This document shows, piece by piece, positions 43,894 to 53,063 of a stretch of 64,000 nucleotides of DNA. This stretch comes from CBDEGU01 sp965238045 (GTDB taxonomy: Bacteria; Acidobacteriota; Terriglobia; Bryobacterales; UBA6623), in contig CBDEGU010000011.1 of assembly GCA_965238045.1 (NCBI GenBank), forward strand, positions 310,001-374,000, in the 5' to 3' direction. Made by a program: the position numbers and the translations under genes. A model generated the notes under the pieces. It was given only the letters and a program-made list of their open reading frames with translations. It was not told the DNA's origin and did no database searches. Position 1 is the first letter of the stretch. Each line of letters begins with the position of its first letter.

Positions 43894-46887
43894 ATGAATC
43901 GCACGCAACCGGGCGCCCGATTGTGCCTCTCGATGATCGGGCTGGCGGCGGCCGCGATGTCGATCATCTTGCATTGCCCAGCGCCCGCTGCCCCCAGGCT
44001 TGGGCCGATCGACTCGTCCGCGCTGGCTATGGTGCGGTTCGAGGAGAATCGGGGCCAGGCGGCCCCGGAGGTCCGCTATATTGCGCGAGGCGCCGGCGCG
44101 CCGACGTTGCTGAGCGCGACCTGGGTGACGATGGGCTCGCCCGACGCCGACGGCCGCATGCGCTGGATGCGAATGACGCTTCTGGGAGCGAATCCCGACG
44201 CCGAAGCCGTAGGCATAGAGCCGACCGAGGCGAAGACAAACTACTACATAGGTTCCGACCCCGCGAAGTGGCGGACGAACATTTCGAGCTTCCGCAAGGT
44301 TCGGTTCGAGAAGGTCTACCCCGGCATCGACCTCCTTTACTACGGCGCGACCCAGCCGGGCGCCAAGCTTGAGTACGACTTCGTCATCGAGCCCGGCGCC
44401 GATCCCAGCCGCATCGAGCTCGAGTTCGACGGCTACGAGGAAATCTCGGTCGGAACCGAGGGCGACTTACTGCTGCGCGGCCCCACGGGCCTGTTTCGCC
44501 AGCTTCGTCCCGAGGTTTATCAGCCCGACGGCGAGGGCCGGAGCGAAGTGGAGGGGCGCTTTCTGCTTGCCGCCGCCGGCCGCGTTCGTTTCGCGTTGGG
44601 CGACTACGATCGGTCTCGCACGCTGATCATCGATCCGGGCTTCGAGTATTCCACCTTTTTTGGAGGCGACGGGAACGATCAGGCCTTCGGCATTGAGGTC
44701 GATTCGCAAGGCAACGCTTACATCACCGGGTTCACCGCATCCACGAACCTTCCGACGACCGACGGTGCGCCGCAGACCTCCCTGGAAGGCGAGTTCGACG
44801 CCTTCGTCGCCTCTCTTAGCCCGGACGGAAGTTCCCTCCGCTATGCGACGTATCTCGGCGGGCGCGGCGTCGATCAGGCCTGGGACATCGCGGTCGACGG
44901 GAACGGGAACGCCTACATCACGGGTTCGACCGACTCCCCGGATTTCCCGACGACCGACGGCAGCGGCTCCGCCGGCGGCCGCGACAGCTTTATGACGGTG
45001 CTTGATCCGTCGGGAGCGATACCCTTTTCAACACGCCGAGGCGGCAGTCAGGACGACGACGACTTCGCGATCGAGGTCGTTTTGCTCGACGAGCGCCCGC
45101 TCGTAGGGATCGCAGGCGGAACCGCCTCCCTGAACTTCCCCGTTACGCCCGGCGCCTTTCAACCGACGTACGGCGGCGGGACATCGGACGGTTTCATCGA
45201 CGTGATCAATTTCGACGCCAGCCTAGACTTCTTCGCTCAGGGGCCAAATCGCTCGACTTCCTTTCTCGGCGGCGACGGCTTCGACGTCGTGGACAGCCTC
45301 ACGATAGGCAAACTTTCCGTTAGTGCTGGGTTGAAAGAAGAAGTGCCGTTTTGGGTGTCCTCCACAACGAGCTCGGACGGCCTCTTCATCAGCGATCAGG
45401 CGCCGCAGGCGGAGCGCGGAGGGGGAACTGACGGCTACGTGGGCAGGTATCGGTTCGATCCTACGGTACCGGGTGGGTGGGTCCTCGAGGCGCAGGACGT
45501 TGGCACCTATGCCGGCGGATCGCGCGACGAGAGCGAGTCGCGAATTGCCGTGACCGACGATGGCCTGGTCGTCACTTTTCAAGTCACCGAGTCGCTGGAT
45601 TTCCCGACCACGCCGGGCGTCTTCATGGAGGACTATCCCGGCGGGCTCCAGAGCCTGGCGCTCACCGTGACAATGTTCGATCCCGATACCGGGGCGCCCA
45701 CTCGCGAAGCCACTTACTTCGGCGGCAACCGCTGGGATCAGGGGCCGGGGCTGGCGATCGACCCGAACGGGGGAATCGCCATCACCGGTTTCACATTCTC
45801 AAGCAACCTTCCGACGACCCCGAACGCGATTCAGGAGCAGCGGCCGGGCGGGGCTTTCAGCGCGTTCGTCGCGTGGTTTGATCCCCTGCTGAGCTCGCAG
45901 TACTTCACGTCGTATCTGGGCGGGCGCAACTCGAATCTGACGGACCTCACGTTCGACCTGAGCGGTCAGCTCTACGTGGTTGGCATCAACCCGGCTGGCT
46001 GGCCGACGACGCCCGGCAGCTTCCAGCCCGGGTTTCCGGGGTCTCCTTTCTCTGCATCGCTGGCCAAGATCTCCACCGTTTTCCCGGTCAAGCGTGGCTT
46101 GGTCAACGGTGCGAGTTTTATCCAGCCCGACGACGGCGGCTATTCTTCTCAGGAGATCATGACAGGGTTCGGCGGGAACGTGGGTCCGGCTGAGCCCGCC
46201 GCGCTGGAGCTTGACGAGGAAGGCAAGGTCAAACGGGAATTGGGCGGAACAACGGTGTCGTTCAACGACGACATCGTTGCGATGATCTTCGCCTCGATCA
46301 ATCAGACGAGCTTCGTCGCGCCCCGCATTCCAGTCGGTTTCAGGTTTCTGCGGCCGGAGCAGAACGCAGCCCTCGTCGCGCCCGCCTTGGATCTCCCCTT
46401 CCCGCGACCAGAGCAGAACGGAGCCTTCGCCACGGTTAAGTTCGAAGTCGACGGCGACTTGTCGCCCGTGCTGCTCGTGCCGTTGGTTGAGAGCAACCCA
46501 GGTATCTTCTCGCTCAACGCGACCGGTCAAGGCCAGGGAGCGATTCTGAACCCAGATTTCTCTGTCAACGGCCCTGATAACCCTGCTCCCTCCGGCGGCT
46601 TCATCATCGTGTATGGCACGGGCGGTGGCATAGTCGATCCGATCTGCCCCGACGGCACTCTCGCGCCCGGCGTCGAGCCGCTGCCCCGGCTGACGCTGCC
46701 GCAGCGGGCGACGATCGACGGCGTAGAAGCTCAGATCTTTTACGCCGGGTCCGCCCCTGGGTTGGTGTGCGGCGTGAACCAGTGGAATATCGCCCCAACG
46801 AACAATCCCTCAGGGCCGGCGGTTGCCATCGAGATCTGCTCCGGCGACCATTGTACGCAGGAAGGGATCACAGCGGCCTTTGAGTGA
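43894..46887 (+). CDS. Large exported SBBP beta-propeller protein
   Basis: GGAGG is 7 nt before the ATG. The signal peptide (LCLSMIGLAAAAMSIILHCP) precedes an N-terminal domain (FEENRGQAAPEVRYIARGAG, KTNYYIGSDPAKWRTNISSF, VYPGIDLLYYG) found in front of SBBP repeats. From about residue 250 come propeller repeats of the form YSTFFGGDGNDQAFGIEVDS, GNAYITGFTASTNLPTTDGA and YLGGRGVDQAWDIAVDGNGN. The last 250 residues (RGLVNGASFIQPDDGGYSSQ to GVNQWNIAPTN) match the C-terminal domain common in exported acidobacterial proteins. The 997 residues are uninterrupted. Likely a surface or secreted protein; function unknown. Confidence 0.88.
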   Translation: MNRTQPGARLCLSMIGLAAAAMSIILHCPAPAAPRLGPIDSSALAMVRFEENRGQAAPEVRYIARGAGAPTLLSATWVTMGSPDADGRMRWMRMTLLGANPDAEAVGIEPTEAKTNYYIGSDPAKWRTNISSFRKVRFEKVYPGIDLLYYGATQPGAKLEYDFVIEPGADPSRIELEFDGYEEISVGTEGDLLLRGPTGLFRQLRPEVYQPDGEGRSEVEGRFLLAAAGRVRFALGDYDRSRTLIIDPGFEYSTFFGGDGNDQAFGIEVDSQGNAYITGFTASTNLPTTDGAPQTSLEGEFDAFVASLSPDGSSLRYATYLGGRGVDQAWDIAVDGNGNAYITGSTDSPDFPTTDGSGSAGGRDSFMTVLDPSGAIPFSTRRGGSQDDDDFAIEVVLLDERPLVGIAGGTASLNFPVTPGAFQPTYGGGTSDGFIDVINFDASLDFFAQGPNRSTSFLGGDGFDVVDSLTIGKLSVSAGLKEEVPFWVSSTTSSDGLFISDQAPQAERGGGTDGYVGRYRFDPTVPGGWVLEAQDVGTYAGGSRDESESRIAVTDDGLVVTFQVTESLDFPTTPGVFMEDYPGGLQSLALTVTMFDPDTGAPTREATYFGGNRWDQGPGLAIDPNGGIAITGFTFSSNLPTTPNAIQEQRPGGAFSAFVAWFDPLLSSQYFTSYLGGRNSNLTDLTFDLSGQLYVVGINPAGWPTTPGSFQPGFPGSPFSASLAKISTVFPVKRGLVNGASFIQPDDGGYSSQEIMTGFGGNVGPAEPAALELDEEGKVKRELGGTTVSFNDDIVAMIFASINQTSFVAPRIPVGFRFLRPEQNAALVAPALDLPFPRPEQNGAFATVKFEVDGDLSPVLLVPLVESNPGIFSLNATGQGQGAILNPDFSVNGPDNPAPSGGFIIVYGTGGGIVDPICPDGTLAPGVEPLPRLTLPQRATIDGVEAQIFYAGSAPGLVCGVNQWNIAPTNNPSGPAVAIEICSGDHCTQEGITAAFE

Positions 46888-47064
46888 TCCGGCGGAGCCT
46901 AGCGGGCGGCCGGTGGCGGCGCGGAGCCGCGCTATCTGATCTGCTTCCATGACGCGATCACGCAACGCGCCGGCCAAGTCGGCTTGGGGCATGATGGAGT
47001 CAGTCGGCGGCACCACGTCCCCCCATGGGGGGACGTGCTCCTCTTCGAGGAGTCGGTCGAGCAA
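46888..47064 (-). mobile_element. Possible fragment of a REP-associated transposase
   Basis: On the reverse strand the sequence reads MEADQIARLRAATGRPLGSA, which resembles the TGRPLGS motif near the C-terminus of REP-associated tyrosine transposases (RAYT, IS200-like). A perfect 24-bp palindrome lies next to it, as expected of a REP. The match is short, so this is tentative. Confidence 0.35.
47014..47052. repeat. 24-bp palindrome followed by a second hairpin
   Basis: CACGTCCCCCCA is joined directly to its reverse complement (47014-47037). Next comes CTCCTC-TTC-GAGGAG, a perfect 6-bp stem (47038-47052). Two stems back to back could end transcription from the SBBP gene or be a REP. Confidence 0.65.
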
Positions 47065-47106
47065 CTGTGATGAGAATGTCGTTTACACAAGACACTTGAC
47101 ACTCCC

Positions 47107-47136
47107 TTGACAGAATGCGAGAACTTCCCTCATGAT
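47107..47136 (+). promoter_or_regulatory. Probable sigma-70 promoter of flp
   Basis: TTGACA (47107-47112), an 18-bp spacer and CATGAT (47131-47136) lie about 100 bp before the pilin start. The -35 is perfect and the -10 matches four of six positions. Confidence 0.5.
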
Positions 47137-47234
47137 AGTCCTCGTAGCAGGGTTGACGAATACAAGTTTCCCAGATTGTTACGAAGAACAATCACTCTAG
47201 TTCTAGTGAATTTACGTTTCCTGAGGAGAATAGA

Positions 47235-47423
47235 ATGAACAGGCTATGCAGTTTCATCTTGAAGTTGGCGCGTGACGAAGAAGCACAGGACATGGTGGAA
47301 TACGCCCTTCTGGCCGGTTTCATCGCGGTTGCCGCCGGTGCGATTCTTCCCAACATCTCCGACGGGATCAGCACCATCTTCAGCAAGATGTCGAGCCTGG
47401 TTCTGCTGGCCTCGACCGCGTAG
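47235..47423 (+). CDS. flp: Flp/Fap type IVb pilin
   Basis: The 62-residue precursor has a short basic leader followed by DEEAQDMVEYALLAGFIAVAAGAILP, the typical Flp pilin start: a conserved Glu near the new N-terminus and a hydrophobic helix. A TadV-type prepilin peptidase would cut it. GAGGAG precedes the ATG. No tad assembly genes are in the window, so the pilin is an orphan here and the tad locus must be elsewhere. A transposase fragment follows at once. Confidence 0.9.
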   Translation: MNRLCSFILKLARDEEAQDMVEYALLAGFIAVAAGAILPNISDGISTIFSKMSSLVLLASTA

Positions 47424-47449
47424 ACCGTGTCAACCGCCCCTGTCCCGCT

Positions 47450-47590
47450 GAACCAGGACAGTTGGTGGGTGTTGAGATTGTCCAGCAGGACGAGCAACTC
47501 AAACCCTTCGCAGAGGCCGGCGATCTGATTCATGAAATCGAGAAACTCTAGCCGTCGGCGACACCGGTAATCACAGGCACACACCACCTG
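47450..47590 (-). mobile_element. Central fragment of an IS630-type transposase
   Basis: The reverse strand encodes RRRLEFLDFMNQIAGLCEGF followed by ELLVLLDNLNTHQLSW. EFLDF...ELxxxLDNLNTH is the second catalytic Asp region of IS630-family DDE enzymes. Nothing before or after is intact. The rest of the 47424-47714 gap shows no gene. Confidence 0.6.
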
Positions 47591-47714
47591 CGCCGCCGAA
47601 CCAGCGCCCGGGCAACGAACCCGCGCAACGAATCCCGGGGGAAGGTTAAGCCGGGGCCGCGGGACGGGATCGGGGCGGCGGAACAGGTATAATTTTGGCT
47701 TCCGAGGTGAAGGC

Positions 47715-48488
47715 ATGAAACTGGAAGGCAAAGTTGCCGTCGTGACCGGCGGGGCTCGAGGAATCGGCAAGGGCGCGGCGCTCGCGATGGCGCGGGAAGG
47801 GGCCAGCATCGCTATTGGCGACCTGCTCGAAGATGAAGGCCGGAAAACCGTCCTGGAGATTGAAGCGCTTGGCCGCGGGGCTCTGCTGGTCGTGGGCGAT
47901 GTTGGCAGACGAGCCGGCGCCGAGCGGCTGTTCGAGGAAACCGTGGCCAAGCTCGGGCGGGTCGACATCTTGCTCAACAACTGTGCCTGGTCGGTTCGCA
48001 AGCCGCTTCTTGAGTTGACCGTGGATGACGTAAAGGCAACCTGGGGGCCGACCCTGTGGTCGGTGTTTCATTGCTCGCAGCTTGCCGCGCGCCAGATGGT
48101 GGGCCAGGGCGGCGGAGGCAGCATCATTTCGATCAGCTCGGTCCACGCGGTGCGGGCGTATGCGGGTTCGACCGCCTATAACGGAGCCAAGGCCGCGGTG
48201 ATCCATATGTCGCGCACTTGGGCCGCCGAACTCGCCGAACACCAGATTCGCGTCAACACGATTGAACCGGGCTGGATCGACACCCCGGGCGAACGCATCC
48301 ACGCCACCGAGGAGGAGATCCAAGCCGCCGCCGGGAAATTACCCTTGAAGAGGCTCGGCACACCCGAGGATATCGCCCGCGCAGTGGTCTTCTTGGCTTC
48401 GGAAGAGGATTCGTCCTACGTTACCGGCAGCTCGTTCCGGATCGACGGGGGGTACATTCTGCCCCGGCCAGGCAAGCTCGAGCCGTAG
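47715..48488 (+). CDS. Short-chain dehydrogenase/reductase
   Basis: This 257-residue classical SDR has the cofactor motif TGGARGIG (11-18), the NNCA version of the NNAG motif, Ser in IISISS (near 141-142) and the catalytic pair Tyr155/Lys159 in YNGAK. The C-terminal block PEDIARAVVFLASEEDSSYV is typical of glucose-dehydrogenase-like SDRs. An Asp at 36 (IGDLLED) suggests NAD preference. The substrate cannot be read. GAGGTGAAGG precedes the ATG. Its right neighbour, the protease gene, is convergent. Confidence 0.93.
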   Translation: MKLEGKVAVVTGGARGIGKGAALAMAREGASIAIGDLLEDEGRKTVLEIEALGRGALLVVGDVGRRAGAERLFEETVAKLGRVDILLNNCAWSVRKPLLELTVDDVKATWGPTLWSVFHCSQLAARQMVGQGGGGSIISISSVHAVRAYAGSTAYNGAKAAVIHMSRTWAAELAEHQIRVNTIEPGWIDTPGERIHATEEEIQAAAGKLPLKRLGTPEDIARAVVFLASEEDSSYVTGSSFRIDGGYILPRPGKLEP

Positions 48489-48551
48489 CGGTGCGCGGGA
48501 CTCGGTGCGCGGCCGAGCCGCTGAGCAGCATACGAGGGGGAGCGAACCGGG

Positions 48552-49709
48552 CTAGAGCCGCATGCGGCCCCTGGCCGGCCGGAGCGTGACGGTGATGCCG
48601 AGTTCCCGGCCGTCGCGGATGACTTTGAGATCGAGCGTGTCGCCGGCCTGCTTCAAGGACATGGCCTGGGTGAGCGCGCGCCTGTGGGCGACGGCGCGTC
48701 CGCCGACTTCGATGATAAAATCTCCTCCCCAAGGGATGATGTAGTTGCCCACGATGACTTTCTCTTTGGCGCCCCGCACACCGGCGTCGGCGGCGGCCGA
48801 GCCGCGCCGGACTTCCATGACGAGATAGCCGTCGCGGGCGGGAAGGCGAAGGCGCCGCGCCTGGCGGGCCGAAAAGAATTGCGCGCGAATGCCGTGGTCG
48901 GCCGGCGGCCGGGACTCTCCGCCCGAGCGCACGTATTCGAGCAAAGGTTTCGCCCGGCTGATGGGCATCGCGAAGCCGATCCCGATATTTCCGCCGGGGC
49001 CGTAAATGGCCGTATTGACGCCGATCACGCTGCCGGCGCTGTCAAGCAGCGGCCCTCCGCTATTGCCCGGGTTGATGGCGGCGTCGGTTTGAATCATGTC
49101 TTCGAGAAGACTGGTCTGGTCGCGAATCGTTCGTCCGAGCGAACTGATGACGCCCGTGGTCAGCGTGCCTTGCAGTCCGAACGGGTTGCCGATGGCGAGA
49201 ACCTTCTGGCCTACCTTGAGGTGCTCGGCGTCACCGAGGGTGAGAAAAGGAAACGCCTGGTCTGACTTGATCTGTATGAGGGCCAGATCGTTGGCCTCGT
49301 CGATGGCGATGATCTCGGCTGGATATTCCTGTTCGGCGTCGAGGGGAGTGACGAGGATCTCTGGAGCGGTCCCTTGGATGACGTGGTGATTGGTGAGGAT
49401 GCGTCCCTGGGCGTCGATCAGGAAGCCGGAGCCGGATTCTTTCTCCGGATAAATGTCGAAGAACCAGTCGCGTTTGTAGACGGTGCTCGTGATGTTGACG
49501 GTCGCGGCCGAGGCGTGCTCATAGATTTGAATGTTGGATTGTTCTTCCGGGCTGAAAGCCTGGGACTGGGCCTCGGTCCAAAACGGATCCGCCCGCGGGA
49601 GCGGCGCTTGGGCGGGGCGCGGCCAGTCCGAGGAGGTGGTCCACCATACAAAGCCGGCCACAAAGAGCAGGGCGAGCCACAGGGGGCGGAGGGCGGACTT
49701 TCTTCTCAT
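48552..49709 (-). CDS. HtrA/DegP-type serine protease with PDZ domain
   Basis: A signal or anchor helix (LWLALLFVAGFVWW) precedes a trypsin-like domain with all three catalytic residues: His109 (TNHHVI), Asp141 (EANDLALIQ) and Ser217 (GNSGGPL). One PDZ domain follows (about 280-375, with GDFIIEVGGRAVAH). The length of 385 residues fits the DegS-like one-PDZ type rather than DegP with two. It degrades or senses misfolded envelope proteins. The start overlaps the end of coaE by 4 bp (ATGA), so the two are cotranscribed. Confidence 0.93.
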   Translation of the reverse strand: MRRKSALRPLWLALLFVAGFVWWTTSSDWPRPAQAPLPRADPFWTEAQSQAFSPEEQSNIQIYEHASAATVNITSTVYKRDWFFDIYPEKESGSGFLIDAQGRILTNHHVIQGTAPEILVTPLDAEQEYPAEIIAIDEANDLALIQIKSDQAFPFLTLGDAEHLKVGQKVLAIGNPFGLQGTLTTGVISSLGRTIRDQTSLLEDMIQTDAAINPGNSGGPLLDSAGSVIGVNTAIYGPGGNIGIGFAMPISRAKPLLEYVRSGGESRPPADHGIRAQFFSARQARRLRLPARDGYLVMEVRRGSAAADAGVRGAKEKVIVGNYIIPWGGDFIIEVGGRAVAHRRALTQAMSLKQAGDTLDLKVIRDGRELGITVTLRPARGRMRL

Positions 49710-50311
49710 GGGGATTCTTCTTTCAGCCGGCGATAGATGTCTCTCACCTGACGCCGGGTTTCTTCTTCGGAGCCCGAAGTATCGACAACATAGTCGGCGT
49801 ACTTGCGCTTCTCGCTGAGCGGCATCTGGTGGGCGAGCCGGGCGCGAGCCTCGTCCTCGGATGCTGCCTCGCGTTCACGGTAGCGCGCGATCCGCAGTTC
49901 GGCTGGACAAGCGGCCAGAATCAGCTTGTCGTACCGCTTGTAACTGCCGCTCTCGATCATGATGGCGGCCTCGACGACGCCGATCGCCGCGGGTTCGCGC
50001 CCGGCAAGGGCCCGGAACCACTCCTCCTGCCGGCGAAAGACATGAGGATGAACGAGCGCGTTGAGGGCCTTGAGCCTGGCCGGGTCGGCGAAGACGAGCG
50101 CGCCCAGGGCCTTGCGGTCGATCTCTCCGTTGCCGGTGAGGATGCCGGGGCCGAACTCGCCAATCACATCCTCGCGGGCTTCGCCGCCCAGCCGCAGAAC
50201 CTCATGCCCAAGGCGGTCCGCGTGAAGGAGGTGACAGCCTAGCTCTTCCAGCAGCCGGGCTACAAATGTCTTGCCGCTGGCGAGGCCTCCGGTAAGCCCG
50301 ACTTTGAGCAT
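49706..50311 (-). CDS. coaE: Dephospho-CoA kinase
   Basis: This 201-residue P-loop kinase carries out the last step of CoA synthesis. The Walker A motif is GLTGGLASGKT, with HADRLGHEVL and the conserved block FADPARLKALNALVHPHVF following. I chose the ATG at 50311 because AGGAG lies 8 nt upstream; longer versions lack family match. The stop overlaps the HtrA-type gene start. Confidence 0.95.
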   Translation of the reverse strand: MLKVGLTGGLASGKTFVARLLEELGCHLLHADRLGHEVLRLGGEAREDVIGEFGPGILTGNGEIDRKALGALVFADPARLKALNALVHPHVFRRQEEWFRALAGREPAAIGVVEAAIMIESGSYKRYDKLILAACPAELRIARYREREAASEDEARARLAHQMPLSEKRKYADYVVDTSGSEEETRRQVRDIYRRLKEESP

Positions 50312-50395
50312 CGATCCCGCTCCTATTGTAGCTGGCTGGTATCGCGATCGGAGGGGGTGATGTTGTGAGAGACGGCTGCTTTGCGACTGGGGCCA

Positions 50396-50449
50396 CACGC
50401 AAGAACGCGGACCCGACGTGAGGCCGAATCCGCGCTCTTGTGTTGCGTG
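50396..50449. terminator. Imperfect long hairpin
   Basis: CACGCAAGAACGCGGA on the left pairs with TCCGCGCTCTTGTGTTGCGTG on the right apart from a 4-nt bulge. It lies just past the stop of the broken secreted-protein gene (reverse strand) and before coaE. There is no T-run, so the terminator role is uncertain. Confidence 0.4.
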
Positions 50450-51049
50450 TTACCGTACTCGCCGAAAACTACTGCTATTCGGGCGGCGGCGGCGGTATGC
50501 TTGTCTTGAAGGCGCTGGTGTCGTTGAAGCCATCGCCCATGACCAACACAGTGTCGGCGTCGCAGGCGAGGGTTGTCGTTCCATCCGACTCGTCGACGAG
50601 GACCACTGTCCTAGTCGCGTTGTCGTAGCCGTACAACACCGTAGTGAAGCCGTCGTTGTGGAAGGCGAGTTGCAGGTTCGCGGCCCCTCCCGCGCAGCTG
50701 TCGGGGCTGCCGGGGGGGACGGGGAGACAGTTCGCGGTCGGGGGAGTGTCCTCGATGTCGAACAGCCAAATGTTCGACCCGGTAACCGTTCCCGTCGCGC
50801 TCATGAATACGTTGCCGATCTCCCCGGGGGGGACGTTCGCGTCGAACCCGGCATCGAGCTTGACGGCTATATCTCCAAAGAACAGGACCTCCCCTGAGAC
50901 AACGTCGCCCAGCGACGACTCGCTACCATTGTCATCGGTCTTTCCATTGCCACTTGAGTTGAAAATCACTTCTCTCAGGTCGTTGTGGTCCGGGCCGAGG
51001 TAATAGTAGCGACCCTCACCAGATTCATCAATAAACCAAGTCGCGTCGT

Positions 51050-52497
51050 GAGATTGTCCCGAATCTAGTTGAAGGTGGAAGGGCGGCGGTTCTCAAGCCC
51101 GGTTCTCTGAGAGAATCGAGCAAACCTTTCACCACAAAGGAGAACCGCCGTGAAGAAACGATATCACATTCTGGATTCCGCGAAGCAACAGCCAGTCAGC
51201 CCCAACGACCTCACCCGCCTGCTCAGCCAAAACTCCCAACTCATGCTGCCCTTGGTTGAACTGGTCGAGCAGTGCCGCGGAGCCGTCGACGAGGTTATCG
51301 ACGTCACCGGCCGCGCCGCCATTCAAGCCGTGCTGGAACTGTCGGCGCAGCAAGTTACCGGTGGAAAACTTTCCCAGCCCGGCAAGAAGCGCCGCGGCGA
51401 TGTGGTCCGCTGGGGCCGCCAGCCCGGTCGCGTCAAGCTCAGCAACCGCAAACTGCGCGTCAGCAAACCCAGACTGCGCAAACGCTCCGGCGGCGAGGTC
51501 AAAGTGCCCGCTTACGAAGCGATGCAGGACGACGAACGCCTCGGCGCGCGCATGCTCGACATTCTGATGAAGGGCGTCTCGACGCGCAACTATGCCGGGG
51601 TGATTGGCGCAATGGCCGGCACGGCCGGGGTGTCGAAATCCGCCGTCAGCCGGGAGGCAGTCGAGGCCGCCGAAAAGAGCATCGACGAAGTGCTCACGCG
51701 GCGCCTGGATGAGTTGGATCTGCTGGTGATCTACGTGGACGGTTTGATCTTCGCAGATCATGTAGTGCTTGCAGCGGTGGGCGTAGACCGTCAGGGCAAC
51801 AAACATGTGCTGGGATTGCAGCACGCCGCCACTGAGAGCACAGCCGCCGCCGAAGACTTGCTGAGGGGCATGGTCGAGCGGGGAGTATCGACGGAGAAAA
51901 ACAGGCTCTTCGTGCTCGATGGATCGAAGGCCCTGCGGGCGGCGGTGCGGCGGGTCTTCGGCAAAGTTCCGGTGCAGCGCTGCCGTGCTCACAAGCTGCG
52001 CAATGTCGTCGAGCGGCTGCCTAAGGCCGAGCGCGATCAGGCCAAAGCGGCGATCCGGGCCGCCTGGCGGCTGGGAGCCCAAGATGGACAAGCGCGGCTG
52101 GAGAAGCTAGCCCAGTGGTACGAGGGTGACTGGCCCGAGGCGGCGGTGAGTTTGCGCGAAGGCATGGAGGAGTGTTTCACCATCAACCGCCTGGGTGCGC
52201 CGCCGTCGCTGCATCGCTGCCTGGCGACGACGAACATCGTCGAGTCTCCTAACGCCGGGGTGCGGCGGAGAACGCGGCGAGTGACCCGCTGGAAGGACGC
52301 GGCCATGGTGTGTCGCTGGGCCACGGCTGCATTCCTCGATACCGAGAAAAGCTTCCGCAAGATCATGGGTTACAAGGATCTGTGGATGCTCGACGCCATC
52401 CTCAATCCGGCCAAGGCCACAGCAGCAAAGGCTGCCTAGTACAATGCTCTTTTACGCCGCCGCCCTACAAACCCTCAACTACGATTGGGACACTCTC
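51050..52497 (+). mobile_element. IS256-type insertion sequence, copy 1 (1448 bp)
   Basis: The ends are inverted repeats that begin GAGATTGTCCC (left) and, on the other strand, GAGAGTGTCCC (right), with similarity over about 26 bp. The element is flanked by a perfect 8-bp target duplication, CGCGTCGT (51042-51049 and 52498-52505). Only one gene is inside. Copy 2 has the same length and differs in very few bases (one silent difference noted, 51986). It lies inside a secreted-protein gene. Confidence 0.95.
51150..52439 (+). CDS. IS256-family transposase (copy 1)
   Basis: This 429-residue DDE transposase has Asp197 (YVDGLIFADH), Asp257 (LFVLDGSKALR) and Glu365 (TTNIVESPN), plus the IS256 hallmark CRAHKLRNV. 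The start is GTG at 51150, with AAAGGAG upstream. The reading frame is intact, so the enzyme is probably active. The N-terminal 120 residues are basic and likely bind the ends. Confidence 0.95.
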   Translation: MKKRYHILDSAKQQPVSPNDLTRLLSQNSQLMLPLVELVEQCRGAVDEVIDVTGRAAIQAVLELSAQQVTGGKLSQPGKKRRGDVVRWGRQPGRVKLSNRKLRVSKPRLRKRSGGEVKVPAYEAMQDDERLGARMLDILMKGVSTRNYAGVIGAMAGTAGVSKSAVSREAVEAAEKSIDEVLTRRLDELDLLVIYVDGLIFADHVVLAAVGVDRQGNKHVLGLQHAATESTAAAEDLLRGMVERGVSTEKNRLFVLDGSKALRAAVRRVFGKVPVQRCRAHKLRNVVERLPKAERDQAKAAIRAAWRLGAQDGQARLEKLAQWYEGDWPEAAVSLREGMEECFTINRLGAPPSLHRCLATTNIVESPNAGVRRRTRRVTRWKDAAMVCRWATAAFLDTEKSFRKIMGYKDLWMLDAILNPAKATAAKAA

Positions 52498-53063
52498 CGC
52501 GTCGTGGGGGCATTCGTCAAGGGCGCCCGCGGGGGTCTTGATGCTGAAACCGGCGCCACTAAGGAAGAAGAGCTGGGCGTTGTGCGCGGAAAAGGCGCAA
52601 TCGTTTGGCACCTCCGCGAAGTAGATGCGATCCTTGTCTGGGTCAAAGGCCAGTCCGTTCGGCCCGAAGCTCGATGTGGTGGGGGCATCGGTGTCGGCGA
52701 CGAAGCCGACGGAGCATTTGTCCGTGTCGGGATCGACCCTTAGAGCGTAGATGTCGTCGTCGAACGAACTGATTCCCAGAAAGGAGGCGCAGAAGCAGTC
52801 GTTCTCGGGGCCGAAGGAGTCCACAAGCAAGCAATCGCCATGCCCTACGATATGGGCTTGAACCAAAGGACCCGTTGGAGCGCCGGGCACAGAGATGCTG
52901 TGTCCCGGAGGCCGGAGGGTTGTTCGGGAAGTGGCAAACGTCGGTTTTTTCCACCGGTGCCTTTGTCTTTATCGGCTTCTTCGCGCAGCAACGGGCTAGC
53001 AAGTACAACGACGAGACTGAGCAGGACAGGCCCGAGCAGGTTTCCTGCCAAATGGTTCTTCAT

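Larger units (their letters stand above)
50475..53063 (-). pseudogene. Secreted protein gene split by an IS256 copy, with two frameshifts
   Basis: The ATG at 53063 opens a signal peptide (LGPVLLSLVVVLASPL). The next text, EKTDVCHFPNNPPASG, lies in a second frame (shift near the A6 run at about 52943-52948), then GHSISVPGAPTGPLVQAHIV and the rest in a third. Together they give the common exoprotein motif VCHxPxxPxxxHxIxV. The third frame runs to DECPHDA, where IS copy 1 is inserted, and continues after it in phase: TWFIDESGEGRYYYLGPDHN to the stop at 50475. Without the IS the product would be about 380 residues. Function unknown. Confidence 0.75.
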
